Source: an uncultured Collinsella sp. (GTDB lineage: Bacteria; Actinomycetota; Coriobacteriia; Coriobacteriales; Coriobacteriaceae). From it: DNA of 64,000 bases. The translations under genes were made by a program, and so were the position numbers. The stretch lies in the NCBI GenBank assembly GCA_900768265.1, contig CAAGCF010000007.1, forward strand, positions 1 to 64,000, read 5' to 3'. Each line of letters opens with the position of its first letter. Positions within the stretch are counted from its first letter, which is position 1. The notes under the pieces are model-generated. The model did not search any database, was not told the origin of the DNA, and saw only the letters and a list, made by a program, of their open reading frames with translations. Positions 15,785-24,543 of this stretch are shown piece after piece.

Positions 15785-16786
15785 ATGCCGGATAACGGGT
15801 CAATACAAAAAAGAGGCGCGCACGAGATGGCTCATGGGCGTCCTGTCCAGATAACCGAGCGCACGACGGTAACCGAGCTGCAGCCCAGCCTGTCCGATGT
15901 CGTGTGCGCAAACAAAAAGCTGCAGATTGGCTTTATCGTTGCGCTCGTGGTGCTGGCGCTGCTGTCGGGCTTTGTAGCTCGTCCGCATTTTGCCGATACC
16001 AAGACTTGGGACTCCACCATCGAGGTCATCGATCAAAAGAAAGGTAACGTACTGGCGCTCACGACCTCGTGCGTGGCGCTATCTGCGGGCATTACCGCGC
16101 TGCCGGGTGATACGGGAACGCCGGTTGCCGAGCAGCTCGCGCAGCTTTCAGGCAACTTGGGCATCGTGCTTGCCGTGCTCTATCTCGAGAAATATCTGCT
16201 GACTATTTTGTGGTCGGTTGGCCTAGGCATCTTAATCCCGTTTGCGTTGGTGCTCTTTGCGGTGTCGCTTGGCATTCATGGGCGCTGGAGCACGAGCGCC
16301 GTCCTGCGCCGCGTGGCGACGCGCGTGCTGGTGGTTGCCGTGATCGGCATGGCGCTTGTACCCGCGAGTGTGTGGGTATCGCAAAAGGTCGATGAGACGT
16401 ATCAGGTGAGTATCGAGCAGACAGAGCAAAAGGCGACTGAAGCGAGCAAGACGAGCTCCACAAAGAGCGAGAAGAAGTCCGAGACCACGGAAAACAAGAA
16501 TGTGCTTGAGCAGCTGACCGATGGGGCATCGAGTCTACTCACATCGGTGACCGACAGTGCCAAGTCGATGACCGATGAGGTGGTGCAACAGGTGACCGAT
16601 CTGATTGAAGGCGTCATCGTGATGATCGTGACCTCGTGCGTTATCCCGTTGCTGGTGCTCGCGGCGTTTCTGTGGTTGGGGCACACGCTGCTGGGGATCG
16701 ATATTTCCGGTCCGGCGAACTACTTAACGGGCCGCTTTCTGAGCGCTCCGTCCAAACATGCCAAGAAGAGTGGGCAGTCTGAGTAG
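15785..16786 (+). CDS. Predicted four-span membrane protein of unknown function
   Basis: I do not recognise this 333-residue protein. It has hydrophobic segments at about 47-66, 143-163 (ILWSVGLGILIPFALVLFAV region), 177-197 and 277-302. A Ser/Thr/Lys/Glu-rich hydrophilic stretch at about 208-240 (TEASKTSSTKSEKKSETTE) is followed by an amphipathic segment with a repeated SVTDSAKSMTDEVVQQVTD pattern. The ATG at 15785 has a strong GAGGAGG site. It lies between lacF and lacA but has its own terminator, so a link to lactose use is not shown. Confidence 0.75.
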   Translation: MPDNGSIQKRGAHEMAHGRPVQITERTTVTELQPSLSDVVCANKKLQIGFIVALVVLALLSGFVARPHFADTKTWDSTIEVIDQKKGNVLALTTSCVALSAGITALPGDTGTPVAEQLAQLSGNLGIVLAVLYLEKYLLTILWSVGLGILIPFALVLFAVSLGIHGRWSTSAVLRRVATRVLVVAVIGMALVPASVWVSQKVDETYQVSIEQTEQKATEASKTSSTKSEKKSETTENKNVLEQLTDGASSLLTSVTDSAKSMTDEVVQQVTDLIEGVIVMIVTSCVIPLLVLAAFLWLGHTLLGIDISGPANYLTGRFLSAPSKHAKKSGQSE

Positions 16787-16820
16787 GCGGCAAAGCGATC
16801 TTTGGAAGATCAACCGTAAG

Positions 16821-16858
16821 AAGGGCGGCCGAGACACGTTCTCGGCCGCCCTTTTGTT
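16821..16858 (+). terminator. Intrinsic terminator after the membrane-protein gene
   Basis: AAGGGCGGCCGAGA pairs with TCTCGGCCGCCCTT, followed by TTGTTTG. Confidence 0.85.
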
Positions 16859-16912
16859 TGTTGAACACATGGTCGCTACGTCTGCGCCGGGCTCAAACGG
16901 TCGGCAATCAGC

Positions 16913-16999
16913 CGTGAACGGTATTTGTTCAAAAAAGAACAAAGTTAAACAAATAATGGTTGCATCCGATGTTCGAATGTGTTCAAATAAACATGAACA
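16913..16999 (+). promoter_or_regulatory. Control region of lacABXC with candidate LacR boxes
   Basis: TTTGTTCAAAAAAGAACAAA (16924-16943) is a perfect palindrome. TGTTCGAATGTGTTCAA (about 16970-16986) has the same two-step GTTC repeat as the lacF leader. TGAACGGTA lies at 16915-16923. LacR of lactic acid bacteria, a DeoR protein, is known to bind TGTTT-rich boxes, so DeoR control is plausible. Confidence 0.5.
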
Positions 17000-17093
17000 G
17001 TGAAGAACCGCACATTCAGATGCCCGGACCTGAGCGCGATTCAACACTTCCAAACAGAAACTACGCACCTGCGTATCTCTCAAGGAGGATGTC

Positions 17094-17522
17094 ATGAGGG
17101 TTGTAATCGCTTCCGATGCCGACGGTATGTCGATGAAGGAGTCCATCAAGGAGATGCTCATCGCCGACGGTCACGAGGTCGTCGACTATTCCGAGACCCC
17201 TGCCGCGGACTTTGTCGATTCCGCGACCGCCGTTGCCAAGGACCTGCTGGAGCACAAGGATTCCCAGGGCTTCGCATTCGATAAGTACGGCGTCGGATCC
17301 TATATGGCCGCCGTCAAGATCAAGGGCATGGTCGTCGCCAACATTTCCGACGAGCGTTCCGCTTACATGACCCGCGAGCACAACGGCTCGCGCATGGTCA
17401 CCATGGGCCCGGGCGTTGTGGGCACCGAGGTCGCCAAGAAGATCGCCCGCGAGTTCCTGCGCGCCCAGTACGCCGGCGGCCGTCACCAGATCCGTGTCGA
17501 CATGCTCAACAAGATGGCCTAA
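17094..17522 (+). CDS. lacA: Galactose-6-phosphate isomerase subunit LacA
   Basis: One of the two subunits that convert galactose-6-phosphate to tagatose-6-phosphate. The 142 residues match the RpiB/LacAB family: VVIASDADGMSMKESIKEML at the N-terminus, FAFDKYGVGSYMAA in place of the catalytic CGTGIG loop of LacB, and NISDERSAYMTREHNGSRMV. Loss of the loop Cys is normal for LacA, since the active site uses LacB residues. AAGGAGG precedes the start. It is the first gene of lacA-lacB-lacX-lacC. Confidence 0.93.
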   Translation: MRVVIASDADGMSMKESIKEMLIADGHEVVDYSETPAADFVDSATAVAKDLLEHKDSQGFAFDKYGVGSYMAAVKIKGMVVANISDERSAYMTREHNGSRMVTMGPGVVGTEVAKKIAREFLRAQYAGGRHQIRVDMLNKMA

Positions 17523-17585
17523 CGAGAGCCACCGAGAACTCGAACTTCTACCTCAACTTGTGAATTCAGACGAAAGGACGTTCTG

Positions 17586-18110
17586 ATGAAGAAGACCATC
17601 GCAATCGGTTGCGACCATATCGTTACGGACGAGAAGATCTATCTGGCCGACCGCCTGGAGCAGGCTGGCTACAAGGTGCTCGACTGCGGCACCTACAGCC
17701 ACACCCGTACGCACTATCCCATCTACGGCAAGGCCGTGGGCGAGGCCGTTGCCAGCGGCAAGGCCGACTTTGGCGTGGCCCTGTGCGGCACCGGCATCGG
17801 CATCACCAACGCCGTCAACAAGGTTCCCGGCGCCCGCTGCGCCCTGGTTCGCGACATGACCTCCGCCCTGTATGCCCGTCGCGAGCTCAACGCCAACATC
17901 GTGGGCTTTGGCGGCAAGATTACCGGCGAGTTCCTGATGGCCGATATCATGCTTGCCTTCCTGGAGGAGCCCTACGAGAAGACCCCCGAGCACGATGCCC
18001 TGATCGCCAAGATCGATGCCTGCAATAAGGCCGACGCCGAGGCTCAGGCTGACCCGCACTTCTTTGACGAGTTCCTCGAGAAGTGGGACCGCGGCGAATA
18101 CCATGACTAG
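17586..18110 (+). CDS. lacB: Galactose-6-phosphate isomerase subunit LacB
   Basis: The catalytic partner of LacA (174 residues; family about 171). It holds AIGCDHIVTDEKIYLADRLE, the substrate loop LCGTGIGITNAVNKVPGARC with its Cys base, and RDMTSALYARRELNANIVGF. It follows lacA by 63 bases with GAAAGGACG before the start. Heteromeric LacAB feeds tagatose-6-phosphate to LacC. Confidence 0.94.
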   Translation: MKKTIAIGCDHIVTDEKIYLADRLEQAGYKVLDCGTYSHTRTHYPIYGKAVGEAVASGKADFGVALCGTGIGITNAVNKVPGARCALVRDMTSALYARRELNANIVGFGGKITGEFLMADIMLAFLEEPYEKTPEHDALIAKIDACNKADAEAQADPHFFDEFLEKWDRGEYHD

Positions 18111-18229
18111 CGGGTATCCGGCGTAATTTACTAGTCCGTTGACGGCTCGCGTTTCTGTGAGGGGGCGCGGGCCGGTTTTCTATCAGCCCTATTGACTTGG
18201 CGGGCTGTCGTAAGAAAGGGAAGGCTCCT

Positions 18230-19111
18230 ATGGAGTTTGTTCTTGATAACGGTTCTATTCGTGTGGCGCTGAGCACGGCTGGCGGATCGTTCACTTCGAT
18301 TAAAGCCAGCGGTCGCGAGTACCTGTGGCAGGGCGATCCTTCGGTCTGGTCGGGCCAGGCACCCATTTGCTTCCCGATCTGCGGTGGCCTTCGTGACGGC
18401 CGCGCGATGACCATGGGCGGCCGCGAGGTCGAGCTCGCTCGCCACGGCTTTGCGCGCAAACAGGAGTGGAAGCTCGAGGAGCAGGGCGACAACATGGTTG
18501 CGCTGAGCCTAAGCACTGCCGACCATGCCGAGTTGCTCGAGCAGTACCCGTATCCGTTTAAGATCGTTGCTCGTTACACGATCGATTCGGAAAAGGTGGC
18601 CGTGTCGTACGAGGTGACCAATGAGGGCACCGAGGACATGCCGTTCTTTGTGGGTGGTCACCCCGGCTTTAAGTGCCCGCTCGACGAGGGCGAGTCCTAT
18701 GACGACTATGAGCTTCGTTTTGAGCGGTGCGAGGCCACCGAGCTCTGTACCGCCGTTCCCTCGACGGGCCTGATTGATGTTGAGCATCGCAGCAAGAACC
18801 CCATGATCGGCCAGAACCTGCCGCTTACCCACGAACTCTTCGACTTCGCGGAGACCATCTTTGACGTGCTCGAGAGCCGCGTGGTTACGCTGACCAAGAA
18901 AACCGAGGACAAGGGCGTGCGCCTGACGTTCCCCGATATGCCGTACCTGATTGTGTGGAGCAAGCCCGAGGGCGACTTTGTGGCAGTTGAGCCGTGGGGT
19001 GGTCTGTCCACCTGCTCCGACGAGGACGATATTCTGGAGCACAAGCGTGGCTGCCTGGTGGCCAAGCCAGGGGAGACCGTCATCCGCGGCTTTGAGATCG
19101 AGATCCTTTAA
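18230..19111 (+). CDS. lacX: LacX-type aldose 1-epimerase-like protein
   Basis: A 293-residue member of the aldose 1-epimerase superfamily, subgroup LacX, often found within lac operons. Visible blocks are YLWQGDPSVWSGQAPICFPI, RHGFARKQEW, FFVGGHPGFKCPL with the equivalent of the active-site His, and VAVEPWGGLSTCSDEDD. The ATG at 18230 follows AAGGGAAGG; an upstream alternative start at 18197 has poorer support. It sits between lacB and lacC, so mutarotation or a hexose-6-phosphate epimerase activity in the pathway is likely but not shown. Confidence 0.87.
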   Translation: MEFVLDNGSIRVALSTAGGSFTSIKASGREYLWQGDPSVWSGQAPICFPICGGLRDGRAMTMGGREVELARHGFARKQEWKLEEQGDNMVALSLSTADHAELLEQYPYPFKIVARYTIDSEKVAVSYEVTNEGTEDMPFFVGGHPGFKCPLDEGESYDDYELRFERCEATELCTAVPSTGLIDVEHRSKNPMIGQNLPLTHELFDFAETIFDVLESRVVTLTKKTEDKGVRLTFPDMPYLIVWSKPEGDFVAVEPWGGLSTCSDEDDILEHKRGCLVAKPGETVIRGFEIEIL

Positions 19112-19167
19112 CGAGTTATCGTATGTTTGGGGCCGCGCGTGTCGTGCCCCGGAAACAGGAGTTCAAC

Positions 19168-20103
19168 ATGATTCTGACCGTTACCATGAACCCGTCGATC
19201 GATACGCGCTATCAACTCGACAAGCTGATCATCGACGACGTGAACCGCGTGACGCCTGAAAAGACCGCTGGCGGCAAGGGCCTCAACGTGAGCCGTGTGC
19301 TGCTGCAGTTGGGCGACGATGTGCTCGCGACCGGCCTGCTCGGCGGCCACATGGGTGCCTATATGGCCGAGCTTATGGATGCCGACGGCGTCAAGAACGA
19401 CTTTGTGCCCATCGCCGGTGAGACGCGCATTTGCCTGAATATCCTGCACGAGGGCAATCAGACCGAGCTGCTGGAGAGCGGCCCGCAGATCGCTCCCGCC
19501 GAGCTCGAGGCCTTTACGGCTAAGTTCGCCGAGCTTGCAGCGAAGGCGGATGTTGTGACGCTTTCGGGCTCGCTGCCGCGCGGCGTCGATGCCGGCTACT
19601 ATGCCGAGCTCGTCAAGATCGCCGAGGAGGCGGGCGCCAAGGTGCTGCTCGACACCTCGGGTGCATCGCTGGAGGCTGCGCTGGAATCTGACGCTAAGCC
19701 TGAGCTCGTGAAGCCCAACCTGACCGAGATTAACGGCCTGCTGGGTACGTCCTTTACGACCGATGATGTCGATGCCCTGCGCGAGGCGCTTGCCGCCGAT
19801 GGCCGCTTTGCCGGTATTCCCTGGGTCGTCGTCTCGATGGGCGCTGCCGGTTCGGTGGGCTTCCATGAGGGCCGCGCGTTCCGCGCCAAGACGCCCGCGA
19901 TTGCGGCTGTGAACGCGACGGGTTCCGGTGACTCGACCATCGCCGGCTTTGCGCATGCCATTGCTGCTGGTGCCGACGACGTCACGGTGCTCAAGACCGC
20001 CAATACCTGCGGCAAGCTCAACGCCATGGATCCCAAGACCGGCCACCTGGTCATGGACCGCTGGGACGAGATCTACAACAACGTTGTCGTGACTGAACTC
20101 TAG
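19168..20103 (+). CDS. lacC: Tagatose-6-phosphate kinase (PfkB family)
   Basis: Phosphorylates tagatose-6-phosphate to tagatose-1,6-bisphosphate. The 311 residues show the PfkB signatures: substrate site TAGGKGLNVSRVL near residue 37, GSLPRGVD, KPNLTEINGLLG and the ATP/catalytic block NATGSGDSTIAGFAHAI with the Asp base. LacC and 1-phosphofructokinase (FruK) share this form; the neighbouring lacAB decides for LacC. The ATG at 19168 follows CAGGAG. It ends the operon; a hairpin at 20129-20165 follows. Confidence 0.88.
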   Translation: MILTVTMNPSIDTRYQLDKLIIDDVNRVTPEKTAGGKGLNVSRVLLQLGDDVLATGLLGGHMGAYMAELMDADGVKNDFVPIAGETRICLNILHEGNQTELLESGPQIAPAELEAFTAKFAELAAKADVVTLSGSLPRGVDAGYYAELVKIAEEAGAKVLLDTSGASLEAALESDAKPELVKPNLTEINGLLGTSFTTDDVDALREALAADGRFAGIPWVVVSMGAAGSVGFHEGRAFRAKTPAIAAVNATGSGDSTIAGFAHAIAAGADDVTVLKTANTCGKLNAMDPKTGHLVMDRWDEIYNNVVVTEL

Positions 20104-20128
20104 GAGTCGCGACGCCGAACACTCAAAA

Positions 20129-20165
20129 ACGGCGCCCGTCGGCGATGTTGCCGGCGGGCGCCGTT
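20129..20165 (-). terminator. Terminator between lacC and galT
   Basis: AACGGCGCCCGTCGG (20129-20143) pairs with CCGGCGGGCGCCGTT (20151-20165). On the minus strand a T-run (TTTTTGAGTG) follows, so it serves galT; on the plus strand the stem may also end lacC. Confidence 0.8.
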
Positions 20166-20215
20166 GTCGTGTGGGCGGTTGTGTCGTGGCCGCTGATGAG
20201 GCTCGAACTCGTATG

Positions 20216-21844
20216 CTACAGCGAGTCGATAAAGCGCTGCTGGGCGGCGCGTCCGGCCTCGTCCCACTTAAAGACGCCGGCGTTGTCGAGCACGTGGCCA
20301 AACACGACGCCTACCTCCTCGTGCAGGATGTCGATGGCGTTGTCGGCCGTGAGCTCGTCGGCGCGGCGGGCAAAGACATCTTCGGCCCATGCGGCATGGC
20401 TGCGGCAAAGGTCGTCGGCCTCGAGCGCGCCGGCAAGATCGTAGCTGGCATCGGCCTTGGCCGCCAGCAGGTGCTCGCGGACAGCGCCAAGCTCGGGAAC
20501 CAGGCGCGGCGGCAAAATGGCCAGGCCCATGACCTCGATCAGGCCGATGTTCTCCTTCTTAATGTGGTGATACTCGGCATGCGGGTGGAACACGCCCAGC
20601 GGATGCTCGTCGGTCGTGATGTTGCAGCGAAGCGCCAGGTAGGCCTCGTAGATCTCGCCGCCGGCATTGCCGCGGGAGTCCACACGGCGGATGACGGGCG
20701 TCACGGTGTTGTGGGCCACGCCGTCGGACGTGCGCGCGATAACACCCACCGACTCATCGGTCCACTCGCGCCATGCCAGGATAATCTTCTCGGCAGCGTC
20801 GAGCAGCTGGGCGCGGTCGTGCGAGCGCAGTCGCAGCACCGAAAGCGGCCACTGCAGCACGGTACCGCTGACCTGGTCAAAGCCGGGCACGCCAAACTGC
20901 GAGACCTCGGTGGCATGCATCATGGGGAACTCGTGCGCGCCGCCCTGGAAGTGATCGTGTGACAGAATCGAGCCGCCCACGATGGGCAAGTCGGCATTGG
21001 AGCCAATGAAGTAGTGCGGGAACAGGTCCACAAAGTCGAGCAGGCACGTCAGGCCCTTGCGGTCAACATGCATCGGGCGATGTTCGGAGCTCATGGCAAT
21101 GCAGTGCTCGTTAAAGTACGCGTACGGGCTGTACTGGAAGCCCCAGCGCTCGCCGTTGAGCGAGATGGGGATAATGCGCAGGTTCTGGCGAGCAGGGTGG
21201 GCGCCGCCGTCGGCCGCGGCGGAGCGTCCGGGGTAGCCCTCGTTTTCGATGCACAGCTGGCAGGCGGGGTACTTCTCGCCCGTGTTCTTGGCGGCACCGG
21301 CGGCAGCGATGTCGCGCGGGTCCTTCTCGGGCTTGGACAGGTTGATGGTGATCTCGAGGTCACCCCAGTTGGTGGGGGTGCTCCATTCGATGTTGCGCGC
21401 GATGGCGGCGCGGCGCACGTAGCCGGCGTCGCAGCACAGGCCGTAGAACCAGTCGGTCGCGGCGCGGGGCTCGTTGACGCCCATGCGTCCGGTGAACTCG
21501 TCAATCACGGCAGAGGGACGCGGCATGAGCACGCCCATGATGCGCATGGCAATGCGGTCGCGGCCCGATGCCGTGTCCTCGGTGGCACCGTTTTCAACGG
21601 CGGCCTCGGCAAGCGCGGCAAGCGTGCCTTCAAGGTCAAAGTCGGGCAGGGTGTCGGGATGCACGAGCGAGAGCTTCTCGACTTGGAGCGCCCAGGCCAT
21701 GTCGAGCGCCGGCCCCGTGGCGCCGATGCACTCCAGAATGGTGTTGTAGGCCCAGATGCGATCGTCCTGGCCGATCATGGACCGGTGGATGGCGTATTCG
21801 ATCAGGCCCTGCGCGGCCTCGCGCACATCAGTCATTACAGCCAT
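20216..21844 (-). CDS. galT: UDP-glucose-hexose-1-phosphate uridylyltransferase, type 2
   Basis: Leloir enzyme exchanging galactose-1-phosphate with UDP-glucose. At 542 residues it is the long Firmicutes-type GalT, not the 350-residue HIT form. The active-site block is VGGSILSHDHFQGGAHEFPM. Other family blocks are RIMGVLMPRPS, TNWGDLEITINLSKPEKDP, FQYSPYAYFNEHCI and VFHPHAEYHHIKKENIGLIE. The start overlaps the galK stop (ATGGCTGTAATG), implying translational coupling. galE, needed to regenerate UDP-glucose, is not in the window. Confidence 0.93.
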   Translation of the reverse strand: MAVMTDVREAAQGLIEYAIHRSMIGQDDRIWAYNTILECIGATGPALDMAWALQVEKLSLVHPDTLPDFDLEGTLAALAEAAVENGATEDTASGRDRIAMRIMGVLMPRPSAVIDEFTGRMGVNEPRAATDWFYGLCCDAGYVRRAAIARNIEWSTPTNWGDLEITINLSKPEKDPRDIAAAGAAKNTGEKYPACQLCIENEGYPGRSAAADGGAHPARQNLRIIPISLNGERWGFQYSPYAYFNEHCIAMSSEHRPMHVDRKGLTCLLDFVDLFPHYFIGSNADLPIVGGSILSHDHFQGGAHEFPMMHATEVSQFGVPGFDQVSGTVLQWPLSVLRLRSHDRAQLLDAAEKIILAWREWTDESVGVIARTSDGVAHNTVTPVIRRVDSRGNAGGEIYEAYLALRCNITTDEHPLGVFHPHAEYHHIKKENIGLIEVMGLAILPPRLVPELGAVREHLLAAKADASYDLAGALEADDLCRSHAAWAEDVFARRADELTADNAIDILHEEVGVVFGHVLDNAGVFKWDEAGRAAQQRFIDSL

Positions 21845-23040
21845 GCCGCGTAAGCCCCCTTGTCAGAAATCGCGTAGTGGCGCGCAGAGCCCTCGCCCAG
21901 CCAGCCGTTCATCTTGGCGATAAAGGTGTCGACGAGGTCGAGCGGCACGAAGGCCTGGATGGTGCCGCCAAAGCCACCGCCGTGGATACGCACGGCGCCG
22001 CGGCCGTCGAGCACGTGCTCGGCCAGCGCCAGGGCATACATGGAAGGCTGCTCGGAGCCCAGCTTGGCGACGACATTTTGCAGGTACATGGCAGAGCTTG
22101 CGCCCGACTCGCGCGTCAGGACCAGGAACTGATCGATGTCGCCGGCGTTGAGGGCCGCCCAGCGCTTATCGACCAGGCCGTTCTCGTACCAGTAATGAAC
22201 GGCGCGCAGGCAGGCGCGGTCGCCCAGCTTGGCGCGCAGCTCGGGGAGCTTGGCGTCAAAGTCGGCAACGTCGACCTCGCACAGGCGTGCCTTGCCAAGC
22301 TCGGCAGCGACGTCTTGCATCTCGCGCGGAACGGCGGCGTAGTCATCGGTGGCGGCCACGTGGTCGGCGCCGACCTTGACGAGTACGAGCGCATAGCCGT
22401 GATCCTCAAAGTTGAGCTCGAGCTTCTGAGTTTTGGGCTGAGCCTGATCCTCAAAGTCCATGTAGGCGAGGCCACCCAGGCACACGGCGGCCTGATCCAT
22501 AAGGCCACAGGGCTTGCCATAGTAGTTGTTCTCGGTGCGCTGGCTCATCTGAGCGAGTGCGACGGGCTCGATGGCGGGCGCGCCCCAGAGCGTCTCCATG
22601 GCGCGGCCGTATGCGGCCTCGACAGCAGCGGAGCTCGAAAGGCCGCCACCCGAGGGAACGGAGCAGGTAAAGGCAAAGTCGAAGCCGTGGGGCTCAACAC
22701 CAAGCGCTGCGACCTCGTGGGCCATGCCGCGCACGAGGCTTGCGGACGTGCCCTTCTCGGACTCCTGAACATCCAGCGTGTCGAGCGTAATCTCAAACGA
22801 GGGGTAGCCCTCGTCGGCGATGCGGACCTTGTTGGAGTCGGTGGCCACGGCGATGCCGTCGACGGCGACATCGAGCGAGCCGGCGATAACATGGCCGCCC
22901 TCGTGATCGGTGTGATTGCCGCTGATCTCGGAGCGCCCGGGCGCGTGCACGTAGAGCACCTGGCGGTCTCCGATGGGGCCAAACTCCTCCTCAAACAGCT
23001 TGGTGAGCGTGGCGAGTGTCTTTTCGTCGGGGGCGGTCAT
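21835..23040 (-). CDS. galK: Galactokinase
   Basis: Phosphorylates galactose to galactose-1-phosphate. The 401 residues hold the GHMP kinase motifs: the sugar signature GRSEISGNHTDHEGG near the N-terminus, the ATP loop VPSGGGLSSSAAVEAAYG, and the C-terminal RIHGGGFGGTIQAFVP. The family signature GRxNxIGEHTDY is relaxed to GRSEISGNHTDH, as in Firmicutes-type galactokinases. The ATG at 23040 follows AAAGGAAG. The operon galK-galT is divergent from galR, with three repeated operator-like sites in the gap. Confidence 0.93.
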   Translation of the reverse strand: MTAPDEKTLATLTKLFEEEFGPIGDRQVLYVHAPGRSEISGNHTDHEGGHVIAGSLDVAVDGIAVATDSNKVRIADEGYPSFEITLDTLDVQESEKGTSASLVRGMAHEVAALGVEPHGFDFAFTCSVPSGGGLSSSAAVEAAYGRAMETLWGAPAIEPVALAQMSQRTENNYYGKPCGLMDQAAVCLGGLAYMDFEDQAQPKTQKLELNFEDHGYALVLVKVGADHVAATDDYAAVPREMQDVAAELGKARLCEVDVADFDAKLPELRAKLGDRACLRAVHYWYENGLVDKRWAALNAGDIDQFLVLTRESGASSAMYLQNVVAKLGSEQPSMYALALAEHVLDGRGAVRIHGGGFGGTIQAFVPLDLVDTFIAKMNGWLGEGSARHYAISDKGAYAAWL

Positions 23041-23086
23041 GTGGACTTCCTTTCCTTGGCGCCGCATAAGACGGATCCGTGTCGTT

Positions 23087-23290
23087 GTGAGTACGTTAAC
23101 AATTTTGAGCATCACAAACGAGGCGTTTACGATGCCGCACGTTAATGCCTATGTTAACGTACTCATAACACAACGAGAATCTATTTTTGAGAATCTGGTA
23201 ATCGGTAGGTTTTCGACCGCGAACGGTGTATCCCTGTGAACTTATGGAGCAAAAGATACGCTGATAGAAAAAGTAGAGTACGTTAACATG
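23087..23290. promoter_or_regulatory. Three GalR-type operator sites between galK and galR
   Basis: GTGAGTACGTTAACAA (23087-23102), ATGTTAACGTACTCAT (23151-23166, complement orientation) and AGAGTACGTTAACATG (23275-23290) share GAGTACGTTAACA. Three copies flanking both promoters suggest looping repression by the divergent LacI-family protein. Confidence 0.8.
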
Positions 23291-23382
23291 CGTCCGACGA
23301 TAGCGGGCCTTTGCGCGGGGCGTGGTCCGCCCGGGCCGAGACATGCGCGCTATTCAGATCTCGTACGAGCGAAGGTGATTTT

Positions 23383-24414
23383 GTGGCAAGGCGCCCTTCC
23401 AACGATACAGGTACGCGTCCGGTTTCGATGGCCGATGTCGCCCGCGTGGCGGGCGTTTCGCAGCAGACGGTTTCGCGCGTTGCCAACGGCCTTCCCAACG
23501 TCAACGAGCAGACGCGCCAGCGCGTGCAGGCCGCCATGCAGGAGCTCGGCTTCCGCCCGAGCTATGCCGGTCGCTCGCTGCGCGACGGCCGTTATCATTC
23601 GGTCGGCCTGTGCGTCAACGACGTCACCAAGTTTGGCAACCTGACGATGATCGACGGCATTGCCAGCGCGGCCCGCGAGCGCGGCTGCGCCATCACGCTG
23701 GTCGAGATGTCTAAGAACGAGGAGTTCTCGCTTGCCGAGGCAACGCGTCGAATGGCCGCGCTGCCCGTGGACGGCATCATCATCGGCATGAGCCGTATGG
23801 CGCCCGATTTTGAGACGTTCGACCCCCTGCCGGGTATTGGCACGGTCATCGTCACCATGTATGCACACCCGCGGGTGACCACCGTCGACTCCGATCATTA
23901 CGGGTGCTCGCTACTGCTCATGGATCATCTGTTTGAGCTGGGACACGAGCAGATTCGTTATGTCGGCGGCCCGTCCTTTTCGGTTGACGAGCAGTTTCGT
24001 CGCGCCGGCTGGCAGGATGCGCTCGAGCGTAAGCACATTAAACCGCAGGCGCCGCTCGAAGGCGACTGGTCTGCCAACAGCGGTTACGAGGCCGGCAGGT
24101 ATCTGGCCGAGCACGACCGCACCATGACGGCGATTTATGCGGCAAACGACCAGATGGCAAACGGTGTCATCGCGGCGCTGCGCGACAGCGGCCTGCGCGT
24201 GCCCGAGGACGTGAGCGTGGTGGGTGTCGATGACTCGCTCGACGATTTTGTCGCGCATAACGAGCTCACGACCGTTCGATTCGATCTGCATCAGCGCGGA
24301 CGCGAGGTGTTCGAGCATGCGGTTCCCAAGGCGGGGGCATCGGACAAAACCGTCGCCATTCGCATTCCCGGTCAGCTTATCGCTCGACATAGTACGGCAG
24401 CTCCACGCGCATAG
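23383..24414 (+). CDS. galR: LacI-family galactose regulator
   Basis: A 343-residue LacI/GalR protein, divergent from galK-galT. The helix-turn-helix is VSMADVARVAGVSQQTVSRV and the hinge GFRPSYAGRSLRDG; the sensor domain shows LPVDGIIIGMSR, AIYAANDQMANGVIAAL and VSVVGVDDSLDDF. The recognition helix begins Gln-Gln before TVSR. GTG 23383 with GAAGG seven bases ahead is preferred; the longer reading begins inside the operator region. GalR is named for position and its operators. Confidence 0.87.
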   Translation: MARRPSNDTGTRPVSMADVARVAGVSQQTVSRVANGLPNVNEQTRQRVQAAMQELGFRPSYAGRSLRDGRYHSVGLCVNDVTKFGNLTMIDGIASAARERGCAITLVEMSKNEEFSLAEATRRMAALPVDGIIIGMSRMAPDFETFDPLPGIGTVIVTMYAHPRVTTVDSDHYGCSLLLMDHLFELGHEQIRYVGGPSFSVDEQFRRAGWQDALERKHIKPQAPLEGDWSANSGYEAGRYLAEHDRTMTAIYAANDQMANGVIAALRDSGLRVPEDVSVVGVDDSLDDFVAHNELTTVRFDLHQRGREVFEHAVPKAGASDKTVAIRIPGQLIARHSTAAPRA

Positions 24415-24543
24415 TTTTCGCAGGTCAACGGCTCAACATTCCACATCAATAACAATCGGCGAGGATCCTGACAGATAGATGTGGCTACGTGAGCGCGTGC
24501 TATGATAGACGGGTTCTTTTGTCTATCTAGGAGGCTTTGCCTG

